Positions 54,007 to 64,000 of a stretch of 64,000 bases of DNA are shown here, piece after piece (position 1 is the first letter of the stretch; each line of letters opens with the position of its first letter). A program made the position numbers and the translations under genes. Under the pieces are notes generated by a model that did no database searches, was not told the DNA's origin, and saw only the letters and a program-made list of their open reading frames with translations. The DNA is from Capitulum mitella (Eukaryota > Arthropoda > Thecostraca > Pollicipedomorpha > Pollicipedidae), in contig CP099844.1 in NCBI GenBank assembly GCA_030062745.1, positions 23,684,596 to 23,748,595 of the forward strand. Reading direction: 5' to 3'.

Positions 54007-55960
54007 AGTATCCCACGAACCACCCTTCGAAACCACGCCTCTTGCCGAGTGAGAAACTCGAAGGGAACTCCACCCGCTCCCCAAAAAGGGGGAGAACACC
54101 TGTCTTTCTTTCTGCCTACTAAAAAGAGTTAGAGTCGCACATCCTGAAAATGTCGAACATCTATGTTGTGACGAAAGTTGAACTCAGAAAGATTGCATAT
54201 GATGTTGCGGAACACATGCAGCTTGATCATCCTTTTCATAAGTCCTCGCGCAAGGCCGGAACAGACTGGCTGCAAAGATTTCTGGCTCGGCACCCCAATC
54301 TAGCAATACGTTCTCCAGAGGCATCGCAAGGCTGGCAGACCCGCATCGCAAGGCTGGCCGCCTTCAGGGAGTCTGAAGTAAGGTTGTTCTTCAGCAACCT
54401 GAAGATCCTGATGGATAAGCACAGTTATACTCCATCCAGGATCTATAATGTCGATGAGACAGCCATTCCGACTGTGATGCGTACACAGAAAGTTGTCGCA
54501 GGAAAAGGTACACGGCAAGTTGGGATCTTTGAAAGCTTTGAGAGGGGCCAAAATACGACGGCCATGTGCTGCTGCAGTGCAGCTGGCTATTTTATAACCC
54601 TGCAACTGATCTTTGCTCGAAAGAGAGTTGCAGAGTTCCTCAAACGAGGCCACCCCCTGGCACCATCTATGCCGCTATTGGAAATGGATGGGCCACCCGC
54701 AAGACCTTCGTGGAGTGGCTGAGGCGCTTTTCGAAGGAAATTGCATCATGCAAGGAGAACAGGACGCGCTTAATCTTAGACAGCCACGCAAATCATGTAT
54801 CCATGGAGGCCCTGAATGTCTGTGAGGACCACGGGGTAGACATACTGGCAATACCTCCGCACAGTTAGCACAAGAGCCAACCCCTAGACCTCTCGGTGTA
54901 CGGTCCACTGAAGACCGTACAGTTTCGGCAGAGAAAGCCGTCAACGGTTTCAGTGCAGTAGGCATCGTTTCAATGAGCCCGGAGGTATTCACTCCAGAAG
55001 ATTTCGTCGCGGCGGCACATGTCCTGGCGGATCGAATTCTGCCAATGGGCACCGCCCAAGTCACCAGTGACGTCGACTTTGACGCTCCGAACGTCTCCGA
55101 TAAGTTTGGCGTCCAGGGCGCAGAATAAGTTTTCATCGAATGTGAAGATGCCAGTGATGTCGAAGAAGCAGCAGGCAGACACTCCGGCAAACCGACCATG
55201 GAATCAGCAGGCTTACGCTCCGGCCAGCCAGTCGTGGAATCAGCAGGCAGACGCCCGGCCAGCCAGTCTGGAACCAGCAGGCAGACGTCCCGGCCAGCCA
55301 GTCGTGGAACCAGCAGGCAGACGCCCCGGCCAGCCAGTCGTGGAACCAGCAGGCAGACGCCCCGGCCAGCCAGTCGTGGAACCAGCAGGCAGACGCCCCG
55401 GCCAGCCAGTCGTGGAACCAGCAGGCGGACGCTCCGGCCGGCCTGCTGGCGGCGTCGATGATGTGTCGGAGGTTGGCGATGAGAACAACTATGATGTCGC
55501 CTCAGTAGGCGAAGATGATGACGATCATGAGAAAGGAGTGATGGAACAAGAACACGAAGCGATAGTTGCTACGATAACCCAGATGCTTTTGGACCAATTC
55601 GGAGAGAGGAAAAACGACAGTAGGAAGCGCAAGTTGTCAGATATTCTGAAACTGCCAGTTCCGTCCCCAAAGGAGATCAAGCGAAAGGCGAAAGTCAGCG
55701 AAAGTCAACGATACTTACCAGTGCACCTACGAAGCGGAAACTCGAGGAAAAATAGAACAAGTGAAAAGCAAAACGGGTGAAGAGGCAATGCAAAACGCAG
55801 GAAAGAGCAAAGAAATTTGGAAAGAAAAGCCAGAGCGGGAAGGAATTTGAGAGCAGTGACACCTACATTTTCTGTGGAGAAGGCGTCATTGGAAATAATT
55901 AGTTGTGGTTACAGTGTACGCATTGCGAAAAATGGTGTCACGAGGCTTGTTCACAGGGAA
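54007..55960 (+). pseudogene. decayed pogo-like DDE transposase with PHD-like C-terminus
   Basis: Parts in order: an HTH remnant (IPRTTLRNHA at 54010), then a different frame with KELESHILKM, RKIAYDVAEHM and AGTDWLQRFLARHPNLAIR (CENP-B-type DNA-binding domain). The DDE core follows: IYNVDETAI (first Asp), a frameshift near 54,650, APPGTIYAAIGNGW-like sequence, LILDSHANH (second Asp), then SQPLDLSVYGPLK (third Asp) after an in-frame TAG at 54866. VFTPEDFVAA is the usual tail motif. The gene ends in a 12-residue repeat region, a Lys-rich tail and YIFCGEG...WLQCTHCEKWCHEAC, a PHD-like zinc motif common in animal pogo transposases, itself cut by TAG at 55912. At least two frameshifts and three stops show it is inactive. 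Confidence 0.88.
55245..55440. repeat. 36-bp minisatellite inside the transposase remnant
   Basis: About five copies of GGAACCAGCAGGCAGACGCC plus CCGGCCAGCCAGTCGT. The unit is a multiple of three and in one frame encodes VVEPAGRRPGQP. The central copies are almost identical, so the expansion is recent relative to the decay around it. Confidence 0.92.
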
Positions 55961-57740
55961 ACTTGAAGCGCGGGTTTTGTCTGTGGCTTCTGCCGATGGA
56001 ACGGCACGTGTCATGCTGGTTCTTCTACAAAATGGTTCTCGTCGGTTTGGATACACAGTCACGCGTAGCTTGCGCGATTCTAAATAAGTTTTTGGCGTAG
56101 AAAGAAGCCGGAGATCGCAAATAGTACTGCGTTTTTTGAGTTGGACATCGTAGATGCCTATTTTGCATCGATGGAATACATCCGTTTTTAATCATATGTT
56201 TCTTTTTAGTGCATAGATATGACGCTGAGCATGATACGTGATGTGTTATTAAATGTCTGCACCATAAGGACACAAATGAGCGATGAACCAGGCTGCAAAC
56301 CAAAGAATGACCTGCATCTGCATGATCAAATTGTGTTTGTCTTTGGTGGGCAAATTGGCCGACATAATTCGATATAAAACACATTCGTTTGCTATTGTAC
56401 CTGAGTTATAACTGGTTATATAGTTATACTGGTTATATAGTTATAACTGGGATGCCAAAACCAGGTACTGTATTCTCATGAGACACCTACATTTGAATTT
56501 AGTTACCTATACGTTGTTACTCATCTAATTTACTCAGCAACTTATCATGTACTCACTTCGGTACAAGTACAAATATGTTTACCTACACTTTCGTCTTCCA
56601 CCTTCAGTTTATATCCATTCGTCAGTGGAACTGCGCTCTTGGGGCGCAGCTGAATGCCAATGCGTCACCTCCTGGGCACAATTAACAACGAATTTCGGAA
56701 ATTGCGCCCTTACGAAAATGCTACTCATTACGAAAATGCTATTCATTGGTGACTCACAAATCGCGTTTTTGCTTAAGAGCGTGCAATTTACCCTCGCTCT
56801 TCTAATTAAGAAATAATGTCATACAATTCCGAAATTACACTCGTCCCTATCATTCCTGTACCCATTCGCACGTGACGAATGACTGATGGTCACTAACTCC
56901 ATTCTGGAAGAAACATTGTCCCTTAAATTCTCGACGTACTACGAACTATCACGCAACCTTTGTTCTGGTATAATATTACATACAACGCCAATATATTTCT
57001 ATAACTGTTCATGTTAGAGATTCTTGAGGTTCTCATACGAACCCCGTTCTGGAGAAGTTTTATGAATCAGATCACAGATGTAACACGATGTTTAATTTGA
57101 CCGTTTGGCTATAGCCAAAACCTGCTGGTCAAACGTGTCTAGTTTCGGTTGTTTTTCGAGACCAAGTTCCTTTTAAAGGATCAAAACTGCCTCAAGTTGC
57201 ACGTCACAGGTAAAAAAGGTTCAAGACGTGTACCGATCTCCCTTGATTCAGAGATAAAAGAAACATCTGAAATTCAGAGCATTTTCAATGACACAAGCAC
57301 GCCGTCCGTGTTTCTGGACACCTATTATAAGGAATACGAGACAGAGCTTCTCTATTACAAGCCAGGTGACAGCACTTACCAGCTAGGCATGCCTGATGCG
57401 CGTCGACAGCTAAAACTGAGAAGCTTCTGATCAAGGTACATTTCGATTTAGAAGGACATTGCCGACCCAAATATCCTGCAACATAAGGTAAACTCAATAC
57501 GGATCCGAAAAGAGAGAGCCATTGCAAGCTGCAGCAGCCCACTCTACATTACCTATGCTTACTTGAATATATTCATTCATTCTCCATATTTACGACGAAA
57601 AATTGTTTGAATTACATATTTCCAGCCCATTTTCCTGAAAATCCGTTTCCTTGGCATTACCAGCACGAAGCTGCTCAATCTTGATTATATACTTAGCAAT
57701 GCGGTAGCAATAGGTAGCAATGAGGAAACTATCGTTTGCT
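55961..57740. other. intergenic, no supported gene
   Basis: AT-rich. A short array of GGTTATATAGTTATA repeats is at 56,408-56,448. An open frame at 57149-57430 is 93 codons long with neither known motif nor splice context. Confidence 0.5.
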
Positions 57741-57749
57741 TTTCCATCC

Positions 57750-57778
57750 ACAGATGTCGCTGCGTCCGCGACATCTGT
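57750..57778. promoter_or_regulatory. perfect palindrome at edge of CpG island
   Basis: ACAGATGTCGC (57750-57760) and GCGACATCTGT (57768-57778) are exact reverse complements around a 7-bp loop. It is the first element of the CpG-rich block that follows. Confidence 0.6.
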
Positions 57779-58131
57779 GCGTCACGTCTCCGAGCGCCCG
57801 CGCGTGAGTAGAAGCGCGTCGACGGTGACAGACGTCGGCGCTATTTCCGTTCCGGCGCACGTGCCAAGAGACGTAGCCACTTCGCAGCGCGGCGGCGGCG
57901 ATTACTACGGCCCGGCGGCGGTTTGGGCAGCAGCCCGGCAGGCGGCGCCGGACGAGCGGGCCGGCCGCCAGCCGGCAGCCCATGTGGCGGTAGTGGGCGG
58001 CGGCGGGCAGCGCCTCCGCGCGCACGAATGACGGCCCGCTCGGCCCGTGTGCAGCATGAGACAGCGCGTCCGGAGAGGCGGCGGCCTCGTCTCGGAGCCG
58101 TGGCACCCGCTCGTCCCTGTGGCCAGTCGAG
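57760..58131 (+). promoter_or_regulatory. CpG island with candidate first exon (ATG 58056, donor 58132)
   Basis: CpG-rich sequence isolated in AT-rich surroundings. An ATG at 58056 opens a 76-nt frame (MRQRVRRGGG...) ending at a strong donor, GAG followed by GTAAGG at 58132. No downstream exon in the window is recognised, so the gene, if real, may continue beyond it. Confidence 0.35.
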
Positions 58132-58517
58132 GTAAGGCGTTTGCTACGTCGACGTCTGAGTGCGGATCTGGGGTAGCGCACAGCACGCCCCTCTCCCTGT
58201 TCGTGTTCAACAGGTCAGGTGGGTGTTGACCGGAGAGCTGGCTACTAAAACAGCCGTCTTTGAATTCACGGGTCTGTGTCTGACAGTTGACGCCACCTGA
58301 AGAAGCAGTCCCATTGGCCGGTGAACTTTGAAACGATCCTTGAAATTTACGAGGCCAAAGAAACCAATGCATTATATGGGACGATGGTCTGGTAATTGGC
58401 TTAAGACGGTACCAGCGCCCGTACCACGAACAAAAAGATGTCTGAATATTCAAAGGGACAATGTCGTAGTTTTCATTAACATGAAACGTCTAAGCAGTTG
58501 AAGTGTATGTCTGGTCT
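58132..58517. other. stretch after candidate first exon
   Basis: Nothing recognised. Confidence 0.4.
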
Positions 58518-58525
58518 GGTCGGGT

Positions 58526-58793
58526 CAGGGACGTAGCCAAGGGGGGTGGCATGGGGGCCATGGCTCCCCTGAGCCAGGCGGTCTGCACTTGATACGTAGT
58601 GGTTTCGCACGAATACGGAAAAATGATGATATATATGTTGCGAAAGCAAACATTATATGTATTCCTGTGGGTTAAATATGAGGCCCTTTTCATATAATTG
58701 CTGCTTTTTCCTATAAATTTCGCCATATGCCAGTGACATACGGCAAAATTTGACATTTGGCCTCCCCTGGGGACAGTCTTGGCTACGTGCCTG
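58526..58793 (+). mobile_element. hAT-like MITE, copy 3, with 8-bp target duplication
   Basis: 268 bp, from CAGGGACGTAGCCAAG to CTTGGCTACGTGCCTG. These ends are inverted repeats with 15 of 16 bases matching. GGTCGGGT at 58518-58525 is repeated exactly at 58794-58801. It is the best-preserved of the three copies and defines the family. Confidence 0.95.
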
Positions 58794-58801
58794 GGTCGGG
58801 T

Positions 58802-59060
58802 CTAGAAATGAGTGGGCCAAATGAAGAAAGAACTGCTTCCTCGAACTGGGGTTGTGACAACTTAATCTTGTTTCTGTGTTTTGGATATGTGTAGAAGCGT
58901 TTTTAAATCTAGGATGGCCAGGGCTGTTTCATGCCATTTCTTTCCACGCAGTGATGCAACACCGTAGGGCTAATATTGAACATTTCCAGAATCGGTGGTA
59001 CCGGTGTCTGTCCTGTCGCATGGGCTCACACACCCTCGTCATGGATAATTTCTCTGATCG
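58802..59060. other. intergenic, no supported gene
   Basis: Nothing recognised. Confidence 0.4.
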
Positions 59061-59067
59061 GATGGCT

Positions 59068-59167
59068 CAAGGCCATGTCAGGGCAACACCCTGACATGGC
59101 CTTGACATGGCCTGACACACCCTGACATGTTACTGCTGTAACAGCAGTAACAGCATCTGCTGTTACT
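59068..59167. repeat. cluster of perfect hairpin sequences
   Basis: Arm CAAGGCCATGTCAGGG (59068-59083), loop CAACA, then its exact complement to 59104. Next are GTTACTGCTG (59129-59138), loop TAA, and its complement to 59151. The overlapping AGTAACAGCA (59146-59155), loop TC, and its complement to 59167 follow. CCTGACATG copies lie between. Confidence 0.9.
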
Positions 59168-60780
59168 ACTGTACTCATGTCCATAATCGCATCTTTAAGA
59201 TTCACGTCATAAGTGGGGAACCGCGGACAGATTTGTGGTTTTTTGGCTAGCGCTCAGGCTTGTATTATTACTTGTATTTAAAAAAAGAAGCAAAGCGTTG
59301 TGAACCACAGTCCTCCTGGCTCTGGCGCTGTTCGTACACCTATACCAGGATTTTTGGCGACGGGGGAAAGTCCAGTTGAAATGCGACGCACAACGTCGTC
59401 ATGCGGTGGGTAAGTGTTCTGCAAGCAGCGACAGTCGCAGGTTTCTGCCGCGTCCTGCGCGTGTCATGAGAAGTGGTCGCGTCACGAACATTGCTTGCAT
59501 GTTTGTCGGCCCGCGTGCTGTTGGAGCAGTGATACGACTCGTCGGCCTGTCCGCCTGTCGCGGGTGTCCTCCTCGGGTGCTATTCCAGTAGCACAAGGCC
59601 AGGGCTTAGAATACAGCCAAGCATGTTGATGTGAAATAACATTTTCTTTATACGAGAATGATAAAATACTAATAATCTGAATACAGTAACCGTATACAAC
59701 AAGGATAACTATGCAATGATAACGGCAACATTTATAAAACATGGAAATAAACGCTTGCGATTTGCAATATAATTCACCTCAGGTTCGGTTTTGAGTCGGC
59801 CTGAGCCCCAGCTCCAGAGTATTGGCCACGAGCCGGCCGCCTGGACCTGCCAGTGGCAAGCTTACTGGGAGTTCTCCACATACTGGACCGACGGGAGCCA
59901 TGTTCGCGGACAGTGGGCCTGGAGGGCGTTTCTGTGCCGCGCCGGTCATCCCCCGACCCTGGTCTGGAATTTCGCACCTTTGTCTCTGAACTGCTATTTT
60001 GCCTTTGGTGGCTCATTTCAGTTAAGCAGATGTGTAAACCTAAGGCTGTTTGTTTCCATAATCTTGCCAGTGTCCGGGAGCCTATAAAGACTTTGCTTCA
60101 TTAAGAAACTAAAGCTCTCTTCTTGCGCCTGAAATACATTAGTAAAAAATACCTGACAAGGGCAAAGTAATTAAGTCGAGAATCGGTTATACCACTGTTG
60201 GTCTCTTAAAAAGTACGCTGGCTCTGAAAGTTGCCCTTTTTTAACTCGCAGCTCTTCTCTGTAATGGATGGCCGCGTCGATGGAAAATCATGGAAGTGCG
60301 TATGTTCTTCGTATGACGGAAATTGTCTCACTACACCCACCTTAAAAAATCACCATGCGCTACCGCATCGCGCGAGTACCCTGCCACATCGCAGCCCTGT
60401 ACGGCAGCACAATTCTGGGCTCGGCGCTCCCTGCCTTTTGTCAGACCCACCTTTCCTCTATCGACTGCTGCGCCGGACGCCCAAAACTCATTTGCATACT
60501 GAATTGCTGTTTTGCTGCTACCGGGACGATACCCGCGACGGAGTGTCGTCCTCTGTTTCAGGCCTCGCTCCCCGAGAACCGCGCGGCGTGCAGTGAGAAG
60601 GGAGGGAGGGCGGAGCCACAGCGCCGGGCGGCCAGGGCTGGGCTGCATTGGAAATGAGCGATGGCGCCCAGCAGACTACTGTTGTTGTCATATTATACTA
60701 TTGTGCTGTCAGAAAACTTGTCCGATCCGACTCCGTGACTAGGAGACGGATGCCAGGCCAGGTGCAACTTGGGAAAGTGC
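59168..60780. other. intergenic, no supported gene
   Basis: No gene seen. Short open frames overlap on both strands without known motifs. Confidence 0.5.
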
Positions 60781-60860
60781 GTCCGCGGAGAGTCGAACCC
60801 CCAAACAAGTGGACGCCGGTTTCTCCCGCAAGCGCTCTAGCCGCTAGGCTGCAAGCTCGG
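60781..60860 (-). mobile_element. possible tRNA-derived sequence (SINE head)
   Basis: On the - strand it reads GCAGCCTAGCGGCTAGAGCG (box A region), and 45 bp later GGGGGTTCGACTCTCCGCGG (box B, GGTTCGACTC, with a pairing stem CGCGGA). It resembles a tRNA-derived head. The acceptor stem and target duplication were not found, so it could also be a tRNA pseudogene. Confidence 0.45.
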
Positions 60861-62190
60861 CCTTCTCCGCGGCCTAATGAACGACCTGGAGCCGGTTTCT
60901 TGACCTCTCTATTCAACGTGGTGGGCTGTTGCGGGCGGAAGTGCAGGTGGTGACACCAACCAAAATCTCCATTTCTGTCGACACCACCATGTCACCATAG
61001 CACGATGTATTACAGGAACAGAAAAGTGTGTCGTCACACATCGGCTCGATACGCATGCTGACACTTGAACACGCAGCCAAGGAACGCGACAAGTGACCAC
61101 AAAATACACAACCATACAACTGTGAAGCAAGTACGGGTTGCACACCTGGTGCATGACGGCTGTATCCCGCCTGGACGACGCATGCCTTCAAAGGCCAGGC
61201 AATGTTCTGCACCGATTTTTTGTAATGTTTGCCTACTCTGTCTAGTGTGCCAACACAACGCAGCGGTGGCTAATGTCTTACATGAGTAAGCTGAGGCATT
61301 GGTCACCAGTTGCGGCAGGGGCGGCCGGTGACCCAGGCCCTTGGACTGCAGGCAGACATACAACGGCCTACTCCATGGCACGATCTGTACGGATCGCTCG
61401 GAATGGTTCCAGGGTCTTCACTCCTGGCACCCCTTGCTGCCGCCCAGCATGGTACGCAACGGTGTGAGATGACACTGACCCCGCCGGTCCCGCTGAGCGT
61501 GAGAACGTGACGGCCGTGTTTTAGCCCTTGCTATTCGCGGCCGATCCAGATTGTCTTTGGCACGGCGCTGGCTGCGGCTGCAGCGGCCGTCCATCGATGT
61601 GGGGGGGTCGTCTCTGGATGTGGAGCACGAGAGACTGGGAGAGAGGGGAGAGAGTGGGGGGAAGAACAGCTGTCCCTGGATTTAGAGGACAGGAGAGAGA
61701 GAGAGAGAGAGAGGGAGAGAGGGAGGGAGAGAGAGCAGCTGCATCGGCCCACCCTTGATGTAGAGTACGGAGAGGAAGAGAGAGGATCGGATGATGCCTC
61801 GCGCCCCTGCTGTTTTCCGCCGCCTGATGTTAATTACTCGCCAACTATTCCCCGGGCGCGCGGAAGAGTATGGGGGCGACCACGGCTGGATAACGGAACA
61901 GAACACCGAGAAGAGGCGAGGAGTTGGGAAAATGGGACAATTCTCATCATGGCGGGAGTCGGAGATATGCTTGTTTCTTCAGGCATGTGATGAAGTCAAA
62001 GTAAAATTCCCGCCAGCATTCTTCAGAGTAAGCGATACAGTCGTGAACTGGCGGTGCAGGAGTTTGTGTACCTTCCCGTCTTCATCAGCTTAGGAGTGGC
62101 TTATGACAGTTCGTTCCGTGCAGGACCAAAGGACTTATGTTAAAATCCTCCAAGGTTGGCAAGGCTTCCCCTAGGTGCCCCGTAGGCTGC
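60861..62190. other. intergenic with GA microsatellite
   Basis: GA-rich simple repeat at about 61688-61737. No gene recognised. Confidence 0.6.
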
Positions 62191-63225
62191 TGTAGCACAG
62201 TGCGGCGTGGTCGGTTTCGGCGATTTTCTGGTGACTGGGTTAAGAAGAGTGAGTTAGCGTGCGACGGTCTTCTGCGTCCGCTTTCCAGTCGTCCCGCTCC
62301 TTGGCCCGGCGCTGCGTGAGCGGCCGCGCGCGTGGAAGCCACTGCGCGTGCCGACGATGCGGTGGCCGGTGCCTGCCGCGCGGCTCGGTTCCGCCAAAAA
62401 CTTCCTCCGACCCGCCGACCGCATACTGAGACTATGCACAAATTGCTGATGCGGTCAGTTCTGGTCGTGCATGTAAACAATGAGTGACGCGGGGTGAGGC
62501 GTAAAAGGCGTGAGAAGGAAAAAGCCTTCTGGGGAATGACTTTGTAACGGCGGGATTCGGGAGCTTTGTACTCCTTCTCCTTCCCCTTCGGCTACCTAGA
62601 TCGCCTCACGTCGTCCCCAAAAATACATTTATTCATTTTATTGAAGAAAAGGCCGGTGGAGACTGCGTGCTGGTTCGTTAAAAAAAAACGACCGAAAGAA
62701 TTTTAATACTCCGCGACGAAATACAAATCGGCTATGACGCACGTTGGTGCGTCACAGCCTTCATTCCTTAATCACCAGTCCTTATTAACAATCCTTCACT
62801 GGTCCTTAATTACCCTCCCCAATTTCATCCTCATGCCCTTCTGTGGTGACGAAACCCACTTTCCCCCCCCCTTCCTTAACCCCTTAAAGGCCTTTTCCTT
62901 CTCACGCCTCTTACGTCTCACCCCGCGTCACTCACTGTCTATATGCACGACCAGAATTGACCGCCTCAGCAATTTGTCCATAGTTTCCGTAGGCGGTCGG
63001 CGGGTCGGAGGAAATTTTCGGCGGAACCGAGCCGCTCGGAAGGCACCGACCTCAGCAGCGTCGGCACGCACAGCGGCTCCCACGCGCGCGGCCGCTCACG
63101 CAGGGCCGGGCCAACGATTGGGACGACTGGGAAACGGACACCGAAGACCGCCGCGCGCTAACTCACTCTTCTTAACCCAGTCACCAGAAAATCGCCGAAA
63201 CCGACCACGCCGCAGCCGTGCTACA
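62191..63225. repeat. large inverted repeat (340-bp arms, 355-bp spacer)
   Basis: The left arm 62191-62530 runs from TGTAGCACAG through GCGGCGTGGTCGGTTTCGGC and TTAAGAAGAGTGAGTTAGCG to GTGAGAAGGAAAAAGCCTT. The right arm 62886-63225 is its reverse complement with moderate divergence. In the same relative direction, both arms keep a long stop-free frame with SLFLTQSPENRRNRPRR and GRRVGG, which may be coding or just GC-driven. It could be a foldback transposon or an inverted duplication. Confidence 0.85.
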
Positions 63226-64000
63226 CGGCGACGCCCATCGCCCTTCGAAATTTTCAGGTCAGAGGGGAGATCAGCGGATGATAAGGGCAAGTGTTCCACC
63301 CTAAATTGAGCTGGCCACATGAAGCCGGGAGTGGGAAGTCAGGTAATAAAAACAGAGTAATAAGACATTTGTTTTGCATATCCAGGCAATCCATAGAACG
63401 ATATGACAACATGAATATATGTGTACATATACAATTATATTCTTAGGAAAAATGGATTTGTGCTCACGGCATGAACATGGATAACGTGTTTATCTCTCAT
63501 AAGCTGTGAGTCTCATCCATGAAGCCAGCCAGTTTTCCGTCTTGAATAGCGGTAAAACCATTCTTGTGCACGTGCAGTTGTCGGGCTTGCGACCTGAATT
63601 CATTTTAGGCGTGCAGAATGAGGAACTACGTCGACAGTCCCTTCATAAACAGCGGTGTGTCCAGCCACCCATATGGTATGCGGTAAATTACTTCCATAAT
63701 GTTCTTAAAAAAGTACCTATAGGCAATGGCTTGCGTTGGTGATATCCTGCTACAGAACTGTGTGGTACTTTATTCCAAGGTCGACAGACTGACCTAAACC
63801 TGCTGCGATTATCATGATGTTAGATGAATCAGCCGCAGGCATCCTGTGTCAACCCTGATCGATGTCTGTTGATGCAGTGGTAAGGTCGAATCTACGGCGG
63901 GCTTCACCAACACAAGATATATTATGGAACTAGCCACATAAAAGGCTGATCCAGTTCGGCTTGTCGATTATGCTCGAGATTTCGATTCTGTCGAACCGCA
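63226..64000. other. window end, no supported gene
   Basis: Nothing recognised; AT-rich. Confidence 0.4.

Noticed and set aside
1-64000. Bacterial-type features (operons, CRISPR arrays, riboswitches)
   Set aside because: The spliced genes, long introns and SINE show this is eukaryotic nuclear DNA; the tandem arrays lack regular unique spacers.

Overview
The window looks like nuclear DNA of an arthropod. It has long introns with GT-AG borders, a fusilli/ESRP splicing-factor gene, intronless serpin genes, a tRNA-derived SINE, hAT-like MITEs, a pogo-type transposase and abundant microsatellites. I cannot settle the lineage; a chelicerate or crustacean fits the serpin sequences, but that is only an impression.

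Positions 1-20,600 hold the 3' part of a fusilli (vertebrate ESRP1/2) orthologue on the + strand. Seven coding exons join in perfect reading phase: 41-216, 5292-5386, 8106-8321, 14335-14571, 14694-14895, 17389-17687 and 19631-19792. They encode RNA-recognition motifs 1 (second half), 2, 3 and a fourth motif. Exon 5 can instead read through to a stop at 15543 with its own poly(A) signal at 16243, giving a second C-terminus rich in Ala and Gln. The introns carry several minisatellites (periods about 30, 60, 62 and 38 bp). Intron 3 holds a 1.6-kb CpG island with possible alternative first exons.

Positions 20,600-30,250 and 31,800-43,200 hold no gene I can support. They contain dispersed and tandem repeats, a TTAA-flanked 1.2-kb element with terminal inverted repeats, a tRNA-derived SINE with target-site duplication, and long CAGA/GA-rich simple repeats.

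A serpin cluster lies at 30,257-50,100. Serpin A (-) and serpin B (+) are close paralogues whose first halves are nearly identical and whose second halves, including the reactive-centre loop, diverge. A serpin C 3' fragment (+) follows B directly. Serpin C (-) is more distant and looks cytosolic. All have uninterrupted serpin-core coding sequence. The likely role is control of serine or cysteine proteases, with different targets for A, B and C.

Positions 50,200-64,000 are transposon-rich. They contain two hAT-like MITE copies with perfect 8-bp target duplications (a third copy is at 23.3 kb), a decayed pogo-like transposase with a PHD-like C-terminus, a CpG island with a possible first exon at 58.06 kb, strong palindromes at 59.1 kb and a 340-bp inverted repeat at 62.2-63.2 kb.

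No clearly new biological system was found. The strongest leads are the apparent gene conversion plus reactive-loop divergence between serpins A and B, the dual C-termini of fusilli, and the hAT-like MITE family.
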